DNA of 57,892 bases from an uncultured Bacteroidales bacterium. GTDB lineage: Bacteria; Bacteroidota; Bacteroidia; Bacteroidales; Muribaculaceae. The first letter of the stretch is position 1. Each line of letters starts with the position of its first letter. Positions 33,592-42,555 of the stretch are shown here, piece after piece. The translations under genes were made by a program, and so were the position numbers. Below the pieces are notes generated by a model. It was not told the DNA's origin. It saw only the letters and a program-made list of their open reading frames with translations, and ran no database searches. The stretch is taken from the NCBI GenBank assembly GCA_949289215.1, contig CASENC010000031.1:1-57892 (forward strand). Direction: 5' to 3'.

Positions 33592-33904
33592 GAAAATTCC
33601 GTAAAAAAATTCATCGCTTTTGCAATGTTACCATAAATAATACAATTGTTTTATGTAGATAACTTATTGGGCGGCAAAGCCTCGCCATCGGAGCATGGAA
33701 TCATCATATAGGGAACGGCCCCTCTAAGAGGTCGAACTCGTTGATGCATAGCCTTGCCGACGGCTTGCGAGCCGCCGGTTACCGCAGATTGGACGGCTTT
33801 GCCGCCATCATGAATCTGCAATTTGACACACATTGCGCTCGCCTTGCACTAACTTTCCATAAAGCAGGCGGCGGCTTGGCAAAAGCAAATTCATGCAAGC
33901 ATGA
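33592..33904. other. Intergenic stretch without a supported gene
   Basis: Between the tRNA promoter and the typA promoter I see short open frames (for example 33651-33833 leftward and 33741-33968 rightward) with no domain-like character. A diverged copy of the typA promoter region lies at 33833-33858. Nothing else is recognised. Confidence 0.5.
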
Positions 33905-33936
33905 TTTGCATTTGCGCTCGTCTTGCACTATCTTTG
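33905..33936 (+). promoter_or_regulatory. typA promoter
   Basis: TTTG at 33905-33908, a 20-base spacer and TATCTTTG at 33929-33936, followed by GCACC. The typA ATG is 19 bases after the -7 box. Confidence 0.8.
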
Positions 33937-33955
33937 CACCCGAAATTCAGCGTAT

Positions 33956-35755
33956 ATGCAAAATATAAGGAACATCGCTATTATAGCTCACGTTGACCAC
34001 GGCAAAACTACGTTGGTTGACAAGATGTTGCTTGCGGGAAACCTTTTCCGCGACAACCAAAACTCAGGAGAACTTATCCTCGACAACAACGACTTGGAAC
34101 GCGAACGCGGTATCACAATCCTTTCAAAAAACGTTTCAATCAATTACAACGGATATAAAATCAACATCATCGACACTCCGGGACACTCCGACTTCGGAGG
34201 CGAGGTGGAGCGTGTGCTGAACATGGCCGACGGTTGCCTGTTGCTCGTCGATGCTTTCGAGGGCCCCATGCCACAAACGCGCTTTGTGCTGCAAAAAGCC
34301 CTTGAAATAGGTTTGAAACCTATTGTGGTCATCAATAAGGTGGATAAGCCAAACTGCCGCCCCGACGAGGTGCAGGAGATGGTATTCGACCTTATGTGCA
34401 ACCTAAATGCCACCGAAGACCAACTTGACTTCCCCACCATATACGGCTCAGCCAAACAGGGATGGATGAGCGACGACTGGCGCAAACCCACCGACAACAT
34501 CAACGCAGTGCTTGATGCAATCATCAAATATATCCCTGCACCGCAAGTGCTTGAAGGTGATACACAGATGCTTATCACATCGCTCGACTTTTCGTCGTAT
34601 GTGGGCCGAATTGCAATTGGCCGTGTGCACCGTGGCGAAATTCGCGAGAACATGGACATTGCCCTATGCCGCAAAGACGGCTCGGTGAGCAAGCAACGCA
34701 TAAAGGAATTGCACGTGTTTGAAGGCATGGGCCGCAAGCGTGTGCAATCGGTCCTCTCGGGCGACATTTGCGCGATAGTGGGATTGGACGGTTTTGAAAT
34801 AGGCGACACCATTGCCGATGCCAACAACCCCGAACCGTTGCCTCGAATCGCCATCGACGAGCCAACAATGTCGATGACTTTCACAATCAACGATTCCCCG
34901 TTCTTCGGCAAGGATGGCAAATATGTGACTTCACGCCACATTGCCGAACGCCTTACCAAGGAACTCGACCGCAACCTGGCCCTGCGCGTGCAACGCACCG
35001 AAAGCGACGATGCCTGGACGGTATTTGGCCGCGGAGTATTGCACTTGGCCGTGCTCATCGAGACTATGCGCCGCGAAGGCTACGAGTTGCAAGTGGGACA
35101 GCCGCAAGTAATCGTGAAAGAAATTAACGGCGTGAAATGCGAACCGGTGGAATTGCTCTCGATTAATGTTCCCGAAGAATATTCAAGCAAAATCATCGAC
35201 ATGGTTACACGCCGCAAAGGCGAAATGGTGACCATGACTACCCAGAACGACCGCATACAGATGGAATTCAACATTCCGTCGCGCGGCATCATCGGCTTGC
35301 GTACCAATGTATTGACAGCATCGGCGGGCGAAGCCATAATGTCGCACCGTTTCCTTGAATACCAGCCGTGGAAAGGCGATATTGAACGCCGCACCAACGG
35401 CTCGCTTATCGCAATGGAAAGCGGCACAGCCTATGCTTACGCAATCGACAAGCTGCAAGACCGCGGACGCTTCTTCATCTTCCCGCAAGAAGAGGTGTAT
35501 GCCGGACAAGTAGTGGGCGAGAACGCCAAAGATAACGACATTGTGGTAAACGTAACCAAATCGAAGAAACTTACCAATATGCGCGCTTCGGGAGCCGACG
35601 ACAAGGCACGTATTGTGCCGCCTGTGGTATTCAGCCTTGAAGAGGCCCTCGAATACATCAAGGCCGACGAATATGTGGAAGTGACACCGCACCACATTCG
35701 CCTGCGCAAGATTATCCTCGACGAAAACGAGCGCAAACGCGCCAACCGCAGCTAA
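33956..35755 (+). CDS. typA: Translational GTPase TypA/BipA
   Basis: A 599-residue ribosome-binding GTPase, full length for the family. GTPase motifs are all present: AHVDHGKTTL (G1), RGITI (G2), DTPGHSDFGG (G3), NKVDKPNC (G4) and a SAK motif (G5, GSAKQGW). The elongation-factor-like domains follow, with the BipA-specific C-terminal domain (NMRASGADD and the basic end). It helps 50S assembly and growth under stress. ATG 33956 starts directly at the G domain and lies under a good promoter; the frame is open further up to 33923 without extra domain. Confidence 0.97.
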   Translation: MQNIRNIAIIAHVDHGKTTLVDKMLLAGNLFRDNQNSGELILDNNDLERERGITILSKNVSINYNGYKINIIDTPGHSDFGGEVERVLNMADGCLLLVDAFEGPMPQTRFVLQKALEIGLKPIVVINKVDKPNCRPDEVQEMVFDLMCNLNATEDQLDFPTIYGSAKQGWMSDDWRKPTDNINAVLDAIIKYIPAPQVLEGDTQMLITSLDFSSYVGRIAIGRVHRGEIRENMDIALCRKDGSVSKQRIKELHVFEGMGRKRVQSVLSGDICAIVGLDGFEIGDTIADANNPEPLPRIAIDEPTMSMTFTINDSPFFGKDGKYVTSRHIAERLTKELDRNLALRVQRTESDDAWTVFGRGVLHLAVLIETMRREGYELQVGQPQVIVKEINGVKCEPVELLSINVPEEYSSKIIDMVTRRKGEMVTMTTQNDRIQMEFNIPSRGIIGLRTNVLTASAGEAIMSHRFLEYQPWKGDIERRTNGSLIAMESGTAYAYAIDKLQDRGRFFIFPQEEVYAGQVVGENAKDNDIVVNVTKSKKLTNMRASGADDKARIVPPVVFSLEEALEYIKADEYVEVTPHHIRLRKIILDENERKRANRS

Positions 35756-35798
35756 TCAATACGCACGTAGCACTTTGTTTCATAATTTTATATTTTTG

Positions 35799-35834
35799 CA
35801 CCCGGGCAAGCCTATCCTTTCCCGGGTGATTTTT
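35799..35834 (+). terminator. typA terminator
   Basis: CACCCGGG (35799-35806) and CCCGGGTG (35821-35828) form an 8-base stem followed by ATTTTT. Confidence 0.85.
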
Positions 35835-35851
35835 GCCGTCTATATATAACA

Positions 35852-35889
35852 AGAGTGCCAAGGTGAAATATATCGCATCTCGGCACTCT
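35852..35889 (-). terminator. Leftward terminator of the adhesin-like gene
   Basis: AGAGTGCC (35852-35859) and GGCACTCT (35882-35889) pair perfectly; the leftward product is followed by a T-rich stretch. It faces the typA terminator, as expected for convergent genes. Confidence 0.65.
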
Positions 35890-35911
35890 ATATTATTATA
35901 TGCGCAACACA

Positions 35912-37576
35912 CTACTTAACCACAAAGCGCAGCACGTCGGTGCCTGTGGCCGTTTTCACGCGAGCGAAATAAACCCCACCGGCAAGGCCACTCACATCAC
36001 ACCTTACCTCGCTGCCGCCATTGCCTGCAACCGTGACAACTTGCGCTCCCGAAATCGAGTATATGGCCACGCTTACAATCTCCCGGTCTGCCGCTACGGT
36101 AAGCATTTCCGATGCAGGATTTGGGTACAACATCAACGACGACGATACGCTGCTCACACTGCCCACCCCGGAAAATTCCTCGTTTGTGCCTATTTTCACA
36201 TTGTCAATCCACAGCCCATATTGGTCAGGTATCGATGTACCATGAATTGCAAAGTAATAATTCCCTCGCTCGGCTATTTCAAAGCTGATGCTGTCGGTCG
36301 TAACAGCCTTTTGTGTGCAATTATACTCTTTCAACAGAGTCATCTGTTCCACGTCGGATATTGTGCCATATAATATCTCGAAACTTTCGTCATAGCCGTC
36401 CTGGAACCCTGAATAGTCAAACACGAAGTATGCACTTCCGGCGGGCAACACCACCGGGCGGAGTGTTACAAGGTAATCATCGCTTGAAAGATACGACAGA
36501 CTGTATTCAAGTGCTGCCACGCCGCTATCCGTACGGTAATCATTAAAGTACCACGTCTGACCATCGTCATTGGCGTTGATTACATCCCAGTTTTCAATAA
36601 ACGAACTCTCGGTATTGAAATCACATACAAACGGCGGAGTGACAGGCACAGCATTAATCACCACGACATTAATGCTGTCGTTAGCGGAATTCGCGTCATT
36701 CTCGACATCAATTGCCACACTAATCGTATGTCGCCCAACAGCCGAAAGATCGGCTTTCGCATTGAATACATAGTCGATTTTCGCACCGGCTGCTATTTCT
36801 TCGTCACACACTTCGACAACTGGCTCTCCGCCGTCAACCGAAAGGCTAAGCTCCACGCCCGACACAGCCGAAGTGCCATTGTTGGCCAGCACAACGCTCA
36901 CCTCCTCGGTCGAAGTCAACTCGCCTGTTGTAGGAGAAACAAGCTCCTCGATACCCAACTCTACAGGTGCCACCACCGACATTTCACAATAATCATAAAT
37001 TCCGTCGTCCGTCCAGCCTATTGTGAAAACATATTCCGCGCCTGCCATGAACGTAAAGTTATCGGCCAACGCTCCAGGGCCGTTTGCAGTATATACCTTG
37101 TTATCTACAGGATAAGGATTGGCCACAACGAAGTCATAGGTTCCAGCCGGAATCTCCATCGATTTTGTTTCGAAAGGAAGTACCCAATCGCTCGTCGGCG
37201 ATGCCGTTTCGGGCAATTTGTATTCGCAACCGTCATAAATACTCTGCAAATCTTCCCCCACCCAGTCTATCAAGTCATAAATCTCGGCATCGGCATCAAG
37301 CAGCAACTGGTAACCGGTTCCGTCGCCCCAGTCAGCATTGTTCACTATCGTCACCTTCACATTCTCCCCTGTGTATTGCTCAGTCCGCATCACGGGCATC
37401 ACAGGCACACTGCTTACTTCTGCGCGGCGCGTACTGGCAGGACGCTTATTCCTCGTCACATTGTTAAACGCCACACCTGCATCTTGCCGCACACTCTCCA
37501 CGGCATTCGCCCCAACAGGCACAGACACCGCCAAAAGCGATACTGCACACACTACATTAGTAAAAAGTTTTCTCAT
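35912..37576 (-). CDS. Secreted T9SS adhesin-like protein
   Basis: A 554-residue exported protein. A signal peptide (MRKLFTNVVCAVSLLAVSVP) is followed by an N-terminal beta region, a CARDB-like Ig domain (about 205-310, LVSPTTGELTSTEEVSVVLA), a choice-of-anchor J/cleaved-adhesin sandwich (about 320-475, FVCDFNTESSFIENWDVINA), and a type IX secretion sorting domain (LYPNPASEMLTV to the end LRFVVK). It is probably exported through T9SS and bound to the surface. ATG 37576 begins the signal peptide. Confidence 0.85.
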   Translation of the reverse strand: MRKLFTNVVCAVSLLAVSVPVGANAVESVRQDAGVAFNNVTRNKRPASTRRAEVSSVPVMPVMRTEQYTGENVKVTIVNNADWGDGTGYQLLLDADAEIYDLIDWVGEDLQSIYDGCEYKLPETASPTSDWVLPFETKSMEIPAGTYDFVVANPYPVDNKVYTANGPGALADNFTFMAGAEYVFTIGWTDDGIYDYCEMSVVAPVELGIEELVSPTTGELTSTEEVSVVLANNGTSAVSGVELSLSVDGGEPVVEVCDEEIAAGAKIDYVFNAKADLSAVGRHTISVAIDVENDANSANDSINVVVINAVPVTPPFVCDFNTESSFIENWDVINANDDGQTWYFNDYRTDSGVAALEYSLSYLSSDDYLVTLRPVVLPAGSAYFVFDYSGFQDGYDESFEILYGTISDVEQMTLLKEYNCTQKAVTTDSISFEIAERGNYYFAIHGTSIPDQYGLWIDNVKIGTNEEFSGVGSVSSVSSSLMLYPNPASEMLTVAADREIVSVAIYSISGAQVVTVAGNGGSEVRCDVSGLAGGVYFARVKTATGTDVLRFVVK

Positions 37577-37602
37577 TTTTATTAAATTTAAAAATACACT
37601 CG

Positions 37603-37633
37603 CAAATTTACACATAAAACCGACAAATCAAAA
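37603..37633 (-). promoter_or_regulatory. Promoter of the T9SS protein gene
   Basis: On the minus strand TAAATTTG (37610-37603) matches the -7 box; TTTTG lies 18 bases upstream (37633-37629). The start codon is 27 bases further on. Confidence 0.6.
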
Positions 37634-37693
37634 CATTTTACTACAAATAACACACAATTTATTGCAACGCATCAGTATTCGGCAAAAAAATAG

Positions 37694-37749
37694 CAAGGCA
37701 TAAAATCCCAATCCGTAATGCCCACAAACAAGTAACGGATGTTTTTTAA
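37694..37749. repeat. Dispersed hairpin element, copy 1
   Basis: Contains AATCCGTAATGCCCACAAAC and ACGGATGTTTTTT: a 6-base stem and a T run. The sequence closely resembles 57781-57841, so it is one copy of a small repeated element in this genome. Confidence 0.65.
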
Positions 37750-37761
37750 AAGAATAACACA

Positions 37762-37800
37762 AAAGACTAAGGAGCTGTATGTGACAGCCCCTTAGTCTTT
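37762..37800 (-). terminator. Terminator of the C1 peptidase gene
   Basis: AAAGACTAAGG (37762-37772) and CCTTAGTCTTT (37790-37800) form a perfect 11-base stem with further pairing (AGCTGT/ACAGCC, partly) inside. It lies 15 bases past the stop of the peptidase gene and can act in both directions. Confidence 0.8.
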
Positions 37801-37815
37801 GTATATGTGTGAGAG

Positions 37816-39021
37816 TTAAATTCCTATTTTTGATTTCACGGCAGCCGGAACGGTGGTTTTATTCACCATTATGCTCATGGTTTTTGCAAGCATATAAGGT
37901 TCAGACACATAGAAGAAACCACCATAAAGTTGATTGGTATTCCACGAATTTTGCACTTTATAGTAACGGTTGCCCTCCTGGTCGGTAGCTATGCCCACGA
38001 TAACCATACCGTGGTCATCGGTGGTCAATTGACGGTCAAACATTTCCTGGCGCACTTCTTGCGTCACTTCGATTTCCTCAACCGGGCCTTTAATATCTTT
38101 CCTTACTTCTTTGCGCTTGCGGTCGCTGAATTGCTCCCACTCCTTGCGTTCGCTCTCGGTCATGTCGGCTTCAGTTCTTTCTTTCGGCATCAAGGCATAT
38201 CCGCGACGGAAGTTGAAACCCTCCTCGCTCACATCGGCTGCCCACAACACGGCATGGCCGTTATTCAGCGAATTGTCGATAATGGCCTTCAACTCGTCGA
38301 GTTGCACATTCATATACAGACCGAATAGCCAGTTGTCGGGAACTTCAAGTACAAACGGCTTGTAAAACGGATGGTGGCTGAACGAAGTAAATGCCATATA
38401 ATTGTCGAGGTCGAGATTAAGCGACTCGGCATATGATTTCGGGGTATAGGTTTTTCCGTTATAAGTAAATGTTTCAGGAACCTTGCCGAAATACGCATCA
38501 AGTATGCCTTTGAAACCTTCAAACCACGCTTTTGACAATTTCTTGCCTCGGCTTACGCCTTTCAGATAAGAAGTCAATGCCGATATCAATTCGGAATGGT
38601 CGTGAGCCTCTTCACCATAATTAAGCCCGGGATAAGCTTCTTCGGGCATTGCACCATACTTGCCTATGATATAAGGTACGTCGAGCAATCCGCCGCCTTC
38701 CGAGAAATTGTCCTGACCATACATTCTTATGAACCGCAACGCCTTTTCCTCGTAGCACATTCTCACAGTGTACATTTCCGACAAGTCGATTTCACGGTTT
38801 TGTGCATTCAGGATTTCACTTTCAAGGAAAGTGTCGCCCGAGAAGCACCAGCACGTACCCGACTGGTTTTGGTCTTGAACCGGAGTCGTTTTAACCACTG
38901 TCACATCGGTAAACTTGAAGCCGGTACTGTCGGGTACCACCACCCCTTCGTCATCGGCCAAGGCATTGCCGGCAAAACACAATGCCACTGCCGGCATCAT
39001 CAAAAATTTCAATACATTCAT
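37816..39021 (-). CDS. Secreted C1 (BlmH/PepC-like) cysteine peptidase
   Basis: A 401-residue papain-fold peptidase of the bleomycin hydrolase/aminopeptidase C type. A signal peptide (about residues 1-22) is followed by the catalytic site Gln-Asn-Gln-Ser-Gly-Thr-Cys57 (GTCWCFSGDTFLES), His in TTDDHGMVIVGIA and Asn in YYKVQNSWNT. The long insert between Cys and His and the size fit the family. Export makes it different from the usual cytoplasmic PepC. ATG 39021 is chosen because the signal peptide starts there. Confidence 0.88.
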   Translation of the reverse strand: MNVLKFLMMPAVALCFAGNALADDEGVVVPDSTGFKFTDVTVVKTTPVQDQNQSGTCWCFSGDTFLESEILNAQNREIDLSEMYTVRMCYEEKALRFIRMYGQDNFSEGGGLLDVPYIIGKYGAMPEEAYPGLNYGEEAHDHSELISALTSYLKGVSRGKKLSKAWFEGFKGILDAYFGKVPETFTYNGKTYTPKSYAESLNLDLDNYMAFTSFSHHPFYKPFVLEVPDNWLFGLYMNVQLDELKAIIDNSLNNGHAVLWAADVSEEGFNFRRGYALMPKERTEADMTESERKEWEQFSDRKRKEVRKDIKGPVEEIEVTQEVRQEMFDRQLTTDDHGMVIVGIATDQEGNRYYKVQNSWNTNQLYGGFFYVSEPYMLAKTMSIMVNKTTVPAAVKSKIGI

Positions 39022-39048
39022 CGCTTTGTTTTGATAAGTTCTATAGTA

Positions 39049-39056
39049 CAAAGTTA
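39049..39056 (-). promoter_or_regulatory. -7 element of the C1 peptidase gene
   Basis: The minus strand reads TAACTTTG, matching TAnnTTTG, 27 bases before the ATG at 39021. Confidence 0.55.
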
Positions 39057-39083
39057 CGTAAAATATACCACAATATTCAATTA

Positions 39084-39605
39084 TTATTCTCCTTTGATTT
39101 TAACATAACGGTAATGCGGCATATCCACGCCGCGGTAATGTTTCACCATCACGCCATCGGCTTTGCTCATTCCGTTCCGCAATGCCACTTTTTGTGATGC
39201 GATATTGCTATCCCTGATAATCGAACACACTTCACAGGCATCAAGCACATGGAAGGCATAGTCGATGCAGCCGCGTGCCGCCTCGGTGGCATAGCCACGG
39301 TGCCAATAATCGCGGTTGAACAAGTACCCCACTTCAAGCACCTCACTGCCGTTCCACTGCTGCATGGTAAGTCCGCACTGCCCTATCATCGAGCTTGTAC
39401 CTTTCAGCACCACAGCCCACAATCCAAAGCCATATTCACGATACCTGCGCATTTGCTTTTCGAGCCATTCCATGACTTCGGCATCGGAAAACACCCCTTC
39501 ATAAGCCTGCATGGTCTCTCCATCCTGCAATATGGCACAAAGTGCAGGGAAATCACCATGCTCCAGCTCTCGCAATACCAGTCTGCCGGTTTCCAGTATC
39601 ATCAT
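39084..39605 (-). CDS. GNAT acetyltransferase (RimJ/RimL-like)
   Basis: A 173-residue acetyltransferase of the RimJ/RimL type. It opens LETGRLVLRELEHGDFPALC, has GLWAVVLKGTSSMIGQCGL, the acetyl-CoA region YLFNRDYWHRGYATEAARGC (Q/R-x-x-G-x-A/G), and NIASQKVALRNGMSKAD. Substrate unknown; the family acetylates ribosomal proteins or small amines. It overlaps the next upstream gene by ATGA and ends the leftward run. Confidence 0.88.
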   Translation of the reverse strand: MMILETGRLVLRELEHGDFPALCAILQDGETMQAYEGVFSDAEVMEWLEKQMRRYREYGFGLWAVVLKGTSSMIGQCGLTMQQWNGSEVLEVGYLFNRDYWHRGYATEAARGCIDYAFHVLDACEVCSIIRDSNIASQKVALRNGMSKADGVMVKHYRGVDMPHYRYVKIKGE

Positions 39606-40063
39606 TTATCTATTTCCATTTCAAGTATGGGAAACGGGTTCCCTTGCCCGTCAAACTCGTTACGCTTTATCACCTTAAATCCCATACGGTGGTAAAATTT
39701 TGCGGCTCCGTGATTTTGCTCATTCACATCGACATACCTGGCATTGTATTTATCCAAAGCCAAGTCTATCAATTGCCGGCCTATTCCATGACTGAAGTAA
39801 GCCGGAGCAAGGAAAAGCATCTCGATTTTACATTCTTGCACTCCCATAAATCCAATGGGTTCACCATCTTCTTGCACCACAACAAGAATATCGACAAATT
39901 GCAATGCTTGCCGAGCCTCGGGAGCTATCTTGGTGATATTTTCATCAGTAAGGAAATCATGACTTGCCCTCACCGATGCTTTCCACACCGACAACAATTT
40001 ACCAATCAGCACATCGTCGCGCCTTGATTTGCCAATTTCACCAAATTCAATCATAATACGCAT
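39602..40063 (-). CDS. GNAT acetyltransferase (small-type)
   Basis: A 153-residue acetyltransferase. The family core is clear: VVVQEDGEPIGFMGVQ, MLFLAPAYFSHGIGRQLIDL with the acetyl-CoA loop GIGRQL, and NEQNHGAAKFYHRMGFKVIK. It resembles the YjaB-like group. Its substrate is unknown. It overlaps the rRNA methyltransferase gene by 13 bases and the other acetyltransferase by 4, so the genes are co-transcribed. Confidence 0.88.
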   Translation of the reverse strand: MRIMIEFGEIGKSRRDDVLIGKLLSVWKASVRASHDFLTDENITKIAPEARQALQFVDILVVVQEDGEPIGFMGVQECKIEMLFLAPAYFSHGIGRQLIDLALDKYNARYVDVNEQNHGAAKFYHRMGFKVIKRNEFDGQGNPFPILEMEIDK

Positions 40064-41451
40064 TTTAATATCTCAGGCGGAACTGCCGGGGCATGGGTGC
40101 TGCGAATACGCCATTCACGGGGATAAAGGTTGTTGGCCCGGTTGCCTATTTGCTTGGCAAAACCTATAGGCACTCCTCGATACCGCAACAACACCATGCC
40201 GCGAGGAACATCGCCCAACGAAACAGCATCGCCGCGCAAATATGCTATGGTATCGTTATATTCTATCTCCACTTCCCTGAACGCATCATGGTTAAGTGCC
40301 GTTGAAAGGGCAAGCGAATGCGCCGGTACAACATCTTTCCCCTTTATATTCCACATTTCCACTCCCCGTGACAACACTTTCACTTGCGAGGCAATCACGT
40401 CCATGTCACGAGCCGATACTTCGGGAACTGCCGATACGGTATCACCGTTCACGGTAAAAGAATATCCTGTGGCACAAGCCAACCATTGTTTAACACACTC
40501 GGGAACTTTCACCGCCGCTGCCTGACGGGTATTACGACGTTTATCCGATACCGACAGCGATGCACGAACCTCATCATCGGGTTTGCGCAACACGCACACA
40601 AACAGACCTTCGCCCCGTGTGCGATGCGGCAAAAAACGATAACAATAATCCTCACCGCCCACACCGCAGGCAATATTCCATTCCCGGGGCATATCAAGGC
40701 TTACGGGTTCGGCTCCATATTGCGACACCATATATTCCACCATCGTCTCATCTTCATCGCGATTATAAGTACAAGTACTGTATATGAACAATCCACCGGG
40801 AGCCAATGCATTCCACACGTTGTCGATAATAAGCCGCTGCCGCCCGGCACACTGCTCCACAAGCCCGGGCGACCACTGTGTAACCGCCTCGGCATCTTTA
40901 CGGAACATACCTTCGCCACTGCAAGGCACATCGGCTGCCACAACGTCAAAAAAATGTGTGAGCTTGCCCCACCGGCTGCTGTCGTCGCTTGCAACCACAC
41001 AAGCCGGATTGCCCCACTTCATGACGTTTTCTTTAAGTATGTTGGCTCGCTGTGGCACCACTTCGTTACACACCATGAGCGAACCTTGCGGCAATGCCGA
41101 CAATGCAGCCGTAGTCTTGCCGCCCGGTGCCGCACACAGGTCGAGGTAACGCACCGGCCTGTCGATAAGAGTGCGCACGATGTGGTCGATAATCATCGAC
41201 GAAGCATCTTGCACATAATACAGTCCGGCATGGAAGAAGGGGTCGAAAGTAAACGGTTCATGCCCCGACAAGTAATAACCTGTTTCACACCACGGTACAC
41301 GGTCGCCAAGCGGTCGCAACGCAGTCTTTGCCGCATTCACCCTTATGCTTGTCACAGCCTCGGTGCCGGTAATTGCATCAAGCAACCGCCGCGCTTCTTC
41401 GCCGGGAAACAGTTGCCCGATGTTGTTTATAAATTGAAGATGGAGCGTCAT
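40051..41451 (-). CDS. rsmF: RsmF/NSUN-family rRNA C5-cytosine methyltransferase
   Basis: A 466-residue S-adenosylmethionine-dependent methyltransferase. The Rossmann core has LDLCAAPGGKTTAALSAL (SAM loop), the catalytic DVPCSGEGMFRKD and FIYSTCTYNRDEDE with the second cysteine. The N-terminal part (SIRVNAAKT) and a C-terminal extension of about 150 residues are typical of RsmF/YebU-type enzymes, which methylate 16S rRNA. Its stop overlaps the acetyltransferase gene, and its start overlaps the stop of the ROK gene by ATGA. Confidence 0.9.
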   Translation of the reverse strand: MTLHLQFINNIGQLFPGEEARRLLDAITGTEAVTSIRVNAAKTALRPLGDRVPWCETGYYLSGHEPFTFDPFFHAGLYYVQDASSMIIDHIVRTLIDRPVRYLDLCAAPGGKTTAALSALPQGSLMVCNEVVPQRANILKENVMKWGNPACVVASDDSSRWGKLTHFFDVVAADVPCSGEGMFRKDAEAVTQWSPGLVEQCAGRQRLIIDNVWNALAPGGLFIYSTCTYNRDEDETMVEYMVSQYGAEPVSLDMPREWNIACGVGGEDYCYRFLPHRTRGEGLFVCVLRKPDDEVRASLSVSDKRRNTRQAAAVKVPECVKQWLACATGYSFTVNGDTVSAVPEVSARDMDVIASQVKVLSRGVEMWNIKGKDVVPAHSLALSTALNHDAFREVEIEYNDTIAYLRGDAVSLGDVPRGMVLLRYRGVPIGFAKQIGNRANNLYPREWRIRSTHAPAVPPEILKCVL

Positions 41452-42554
41452 TTTCCGTCAATGCGATTAAGTGCATATGCCGCCGCACCGAGCTGTATGG
41501 CACGGCTCGACCCGATACGCGACACCGTCACGCCTATGCGCTTCTGCGGGTCATAATCAACCATGCGCTCGCTGCCATATACCTGCAACTTTTGTGCTCC
41601 GCCACGGGCAAACAAAGCAAATTCGGCTTCATCGTCAAGATTATATACCTGCGGCTGCACACGGCTGAGTTCCTCGCCGTTGTAATTCCGCAACTTGCTT
41701 CTCATCTGCCCGAGCAACGCCGACATAAAGAATTTGTTTCCGCGAGCCACACCGCCGCCAAGCACCACAATGCCATCGATGAGCGATGCTGCGGTAGCTA
41801 TGGCATCACCTGCGGCCATACCGAATATTTCAAAAGCCTTTAATGCCGCCTCACGGTTACCGGAACGAATCCCGTCGGCTATGTCATAAATGTCTTTTGT
41901 TTCAAGCGACGGATCATCAATACCACTCAACCGTGCATATTCGCGGCGTATCCCACCGGCCGAAACCGTCGCCTCGGAAATCATGTCGGGATAAACGCTG
42001 TTACGTAGGCAGAAAGTCTCGACACACGAATTGTCGCCGATGTGCAACCGTCCGCCCGAAATTATGCCCACACCGAAACCCGTACCGAACGTGTAACCAA
42101 TCAAGTTACCATAACGCTTGGGGCTGCCCATCTCGGCAAGCCGCGCATTTATTTCGGGAAGCCGTCCGGCAAACGCCTCGCCATAGGCAAACAAGTCGCC
42201 ATCGTTATTTATAAACACCGGTATGCCGAATTTCTCCTCAAGGAACGGACCGAGAGCCACTCCCGAACGGAAAGCCGGAAAATTAGGCAGGAAACCGCCA
42301 ATCACGCCATTCGGGTAATCGGCAGGCCCCGGGAAAGCAAAACTGATGGCAACCGCCGGTTCGGGCAACCGGCCGGCCACGGTTTCAAACCCTTGCACCA
42401 TAGCTTGCAGGCACTTGTCGAGATTGTCGCCACTCGATGGCAAAGTAATGGGTTCCACTATCAATTGTTCATTTCTGACGGCACTGAACACAAGGTTGGT
42501 TCCCCCGGCATCGAGGGTCATTACTATACGATTATCTGTTATCGGTTTTTCCAT
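41448..42554 (-). CDS. ROK-family sugar kinase-like protein
   Basis: A 368-residue protein of the ROK family. The ATP-binding start is VMTLDAGGTNLVFSAV; INNDGDLFAYGEA holds the catalytic Asp region; GYTFGTGFGVGIISGG and VVLGGGVARGNKFF are the later nucleotide motifs. The usual zinc motif CxCGxxGCxE is not present; the corresponding stretch reads IGDNSCVETFCL. It may be a glucokinase-like or N-acyl-sugar kinase. It lies in the same leftward run as the methyltransferase and phosphatase. Confidence 0.85.
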   Translation of the reverse strand: MEKPITDNRIVMTLDAGGTNLVFSAVRNEQLIVEPITLPSSGDNLDKCLQAMVQGFETVAGRLPEPAVAISFAFPGPADYPNGVIGGFLPNFPAFRSGVALGPFLEEKFGIPVFINNDGDLFAYGEAFAGRLPEINARLAEMGSPKRYGNLIGYTFGTGFGVGIISGGRLHIGDNSCVETFCLRNSVYPDMISEATVSAGGIRREYARLSGIDDPSLETKDIYDIADGIRSGNREAALKAFEIFGMAAGDAIATAASLIDGIVVLGGGVARGNKFFMSALLGQMRSKLRNYNGEELSRVQPQVYNLDDEAEFALFARGGAQKLQVYGSERMVDYDPQKRIGVTVSRIGSSRAIQLGAAAYALNRIDGK

Positions 42555-42555
42555 A

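Noticed and set aside
35774-35834. Small RNA between a promoter-like box and the typA terminator
   Set aside because: TATTTTTG at 35791-35798 runs straight into the hairpin, and the TTTG is only 13 bases upstream. The hairpin is better explained as the typA terminator.
40384-41556. 390-residue rightward frame opposite the rRNA methyltransferase
   Set aside because: Antisense shadow; the leftward frame has the full methyltransferase motifs.
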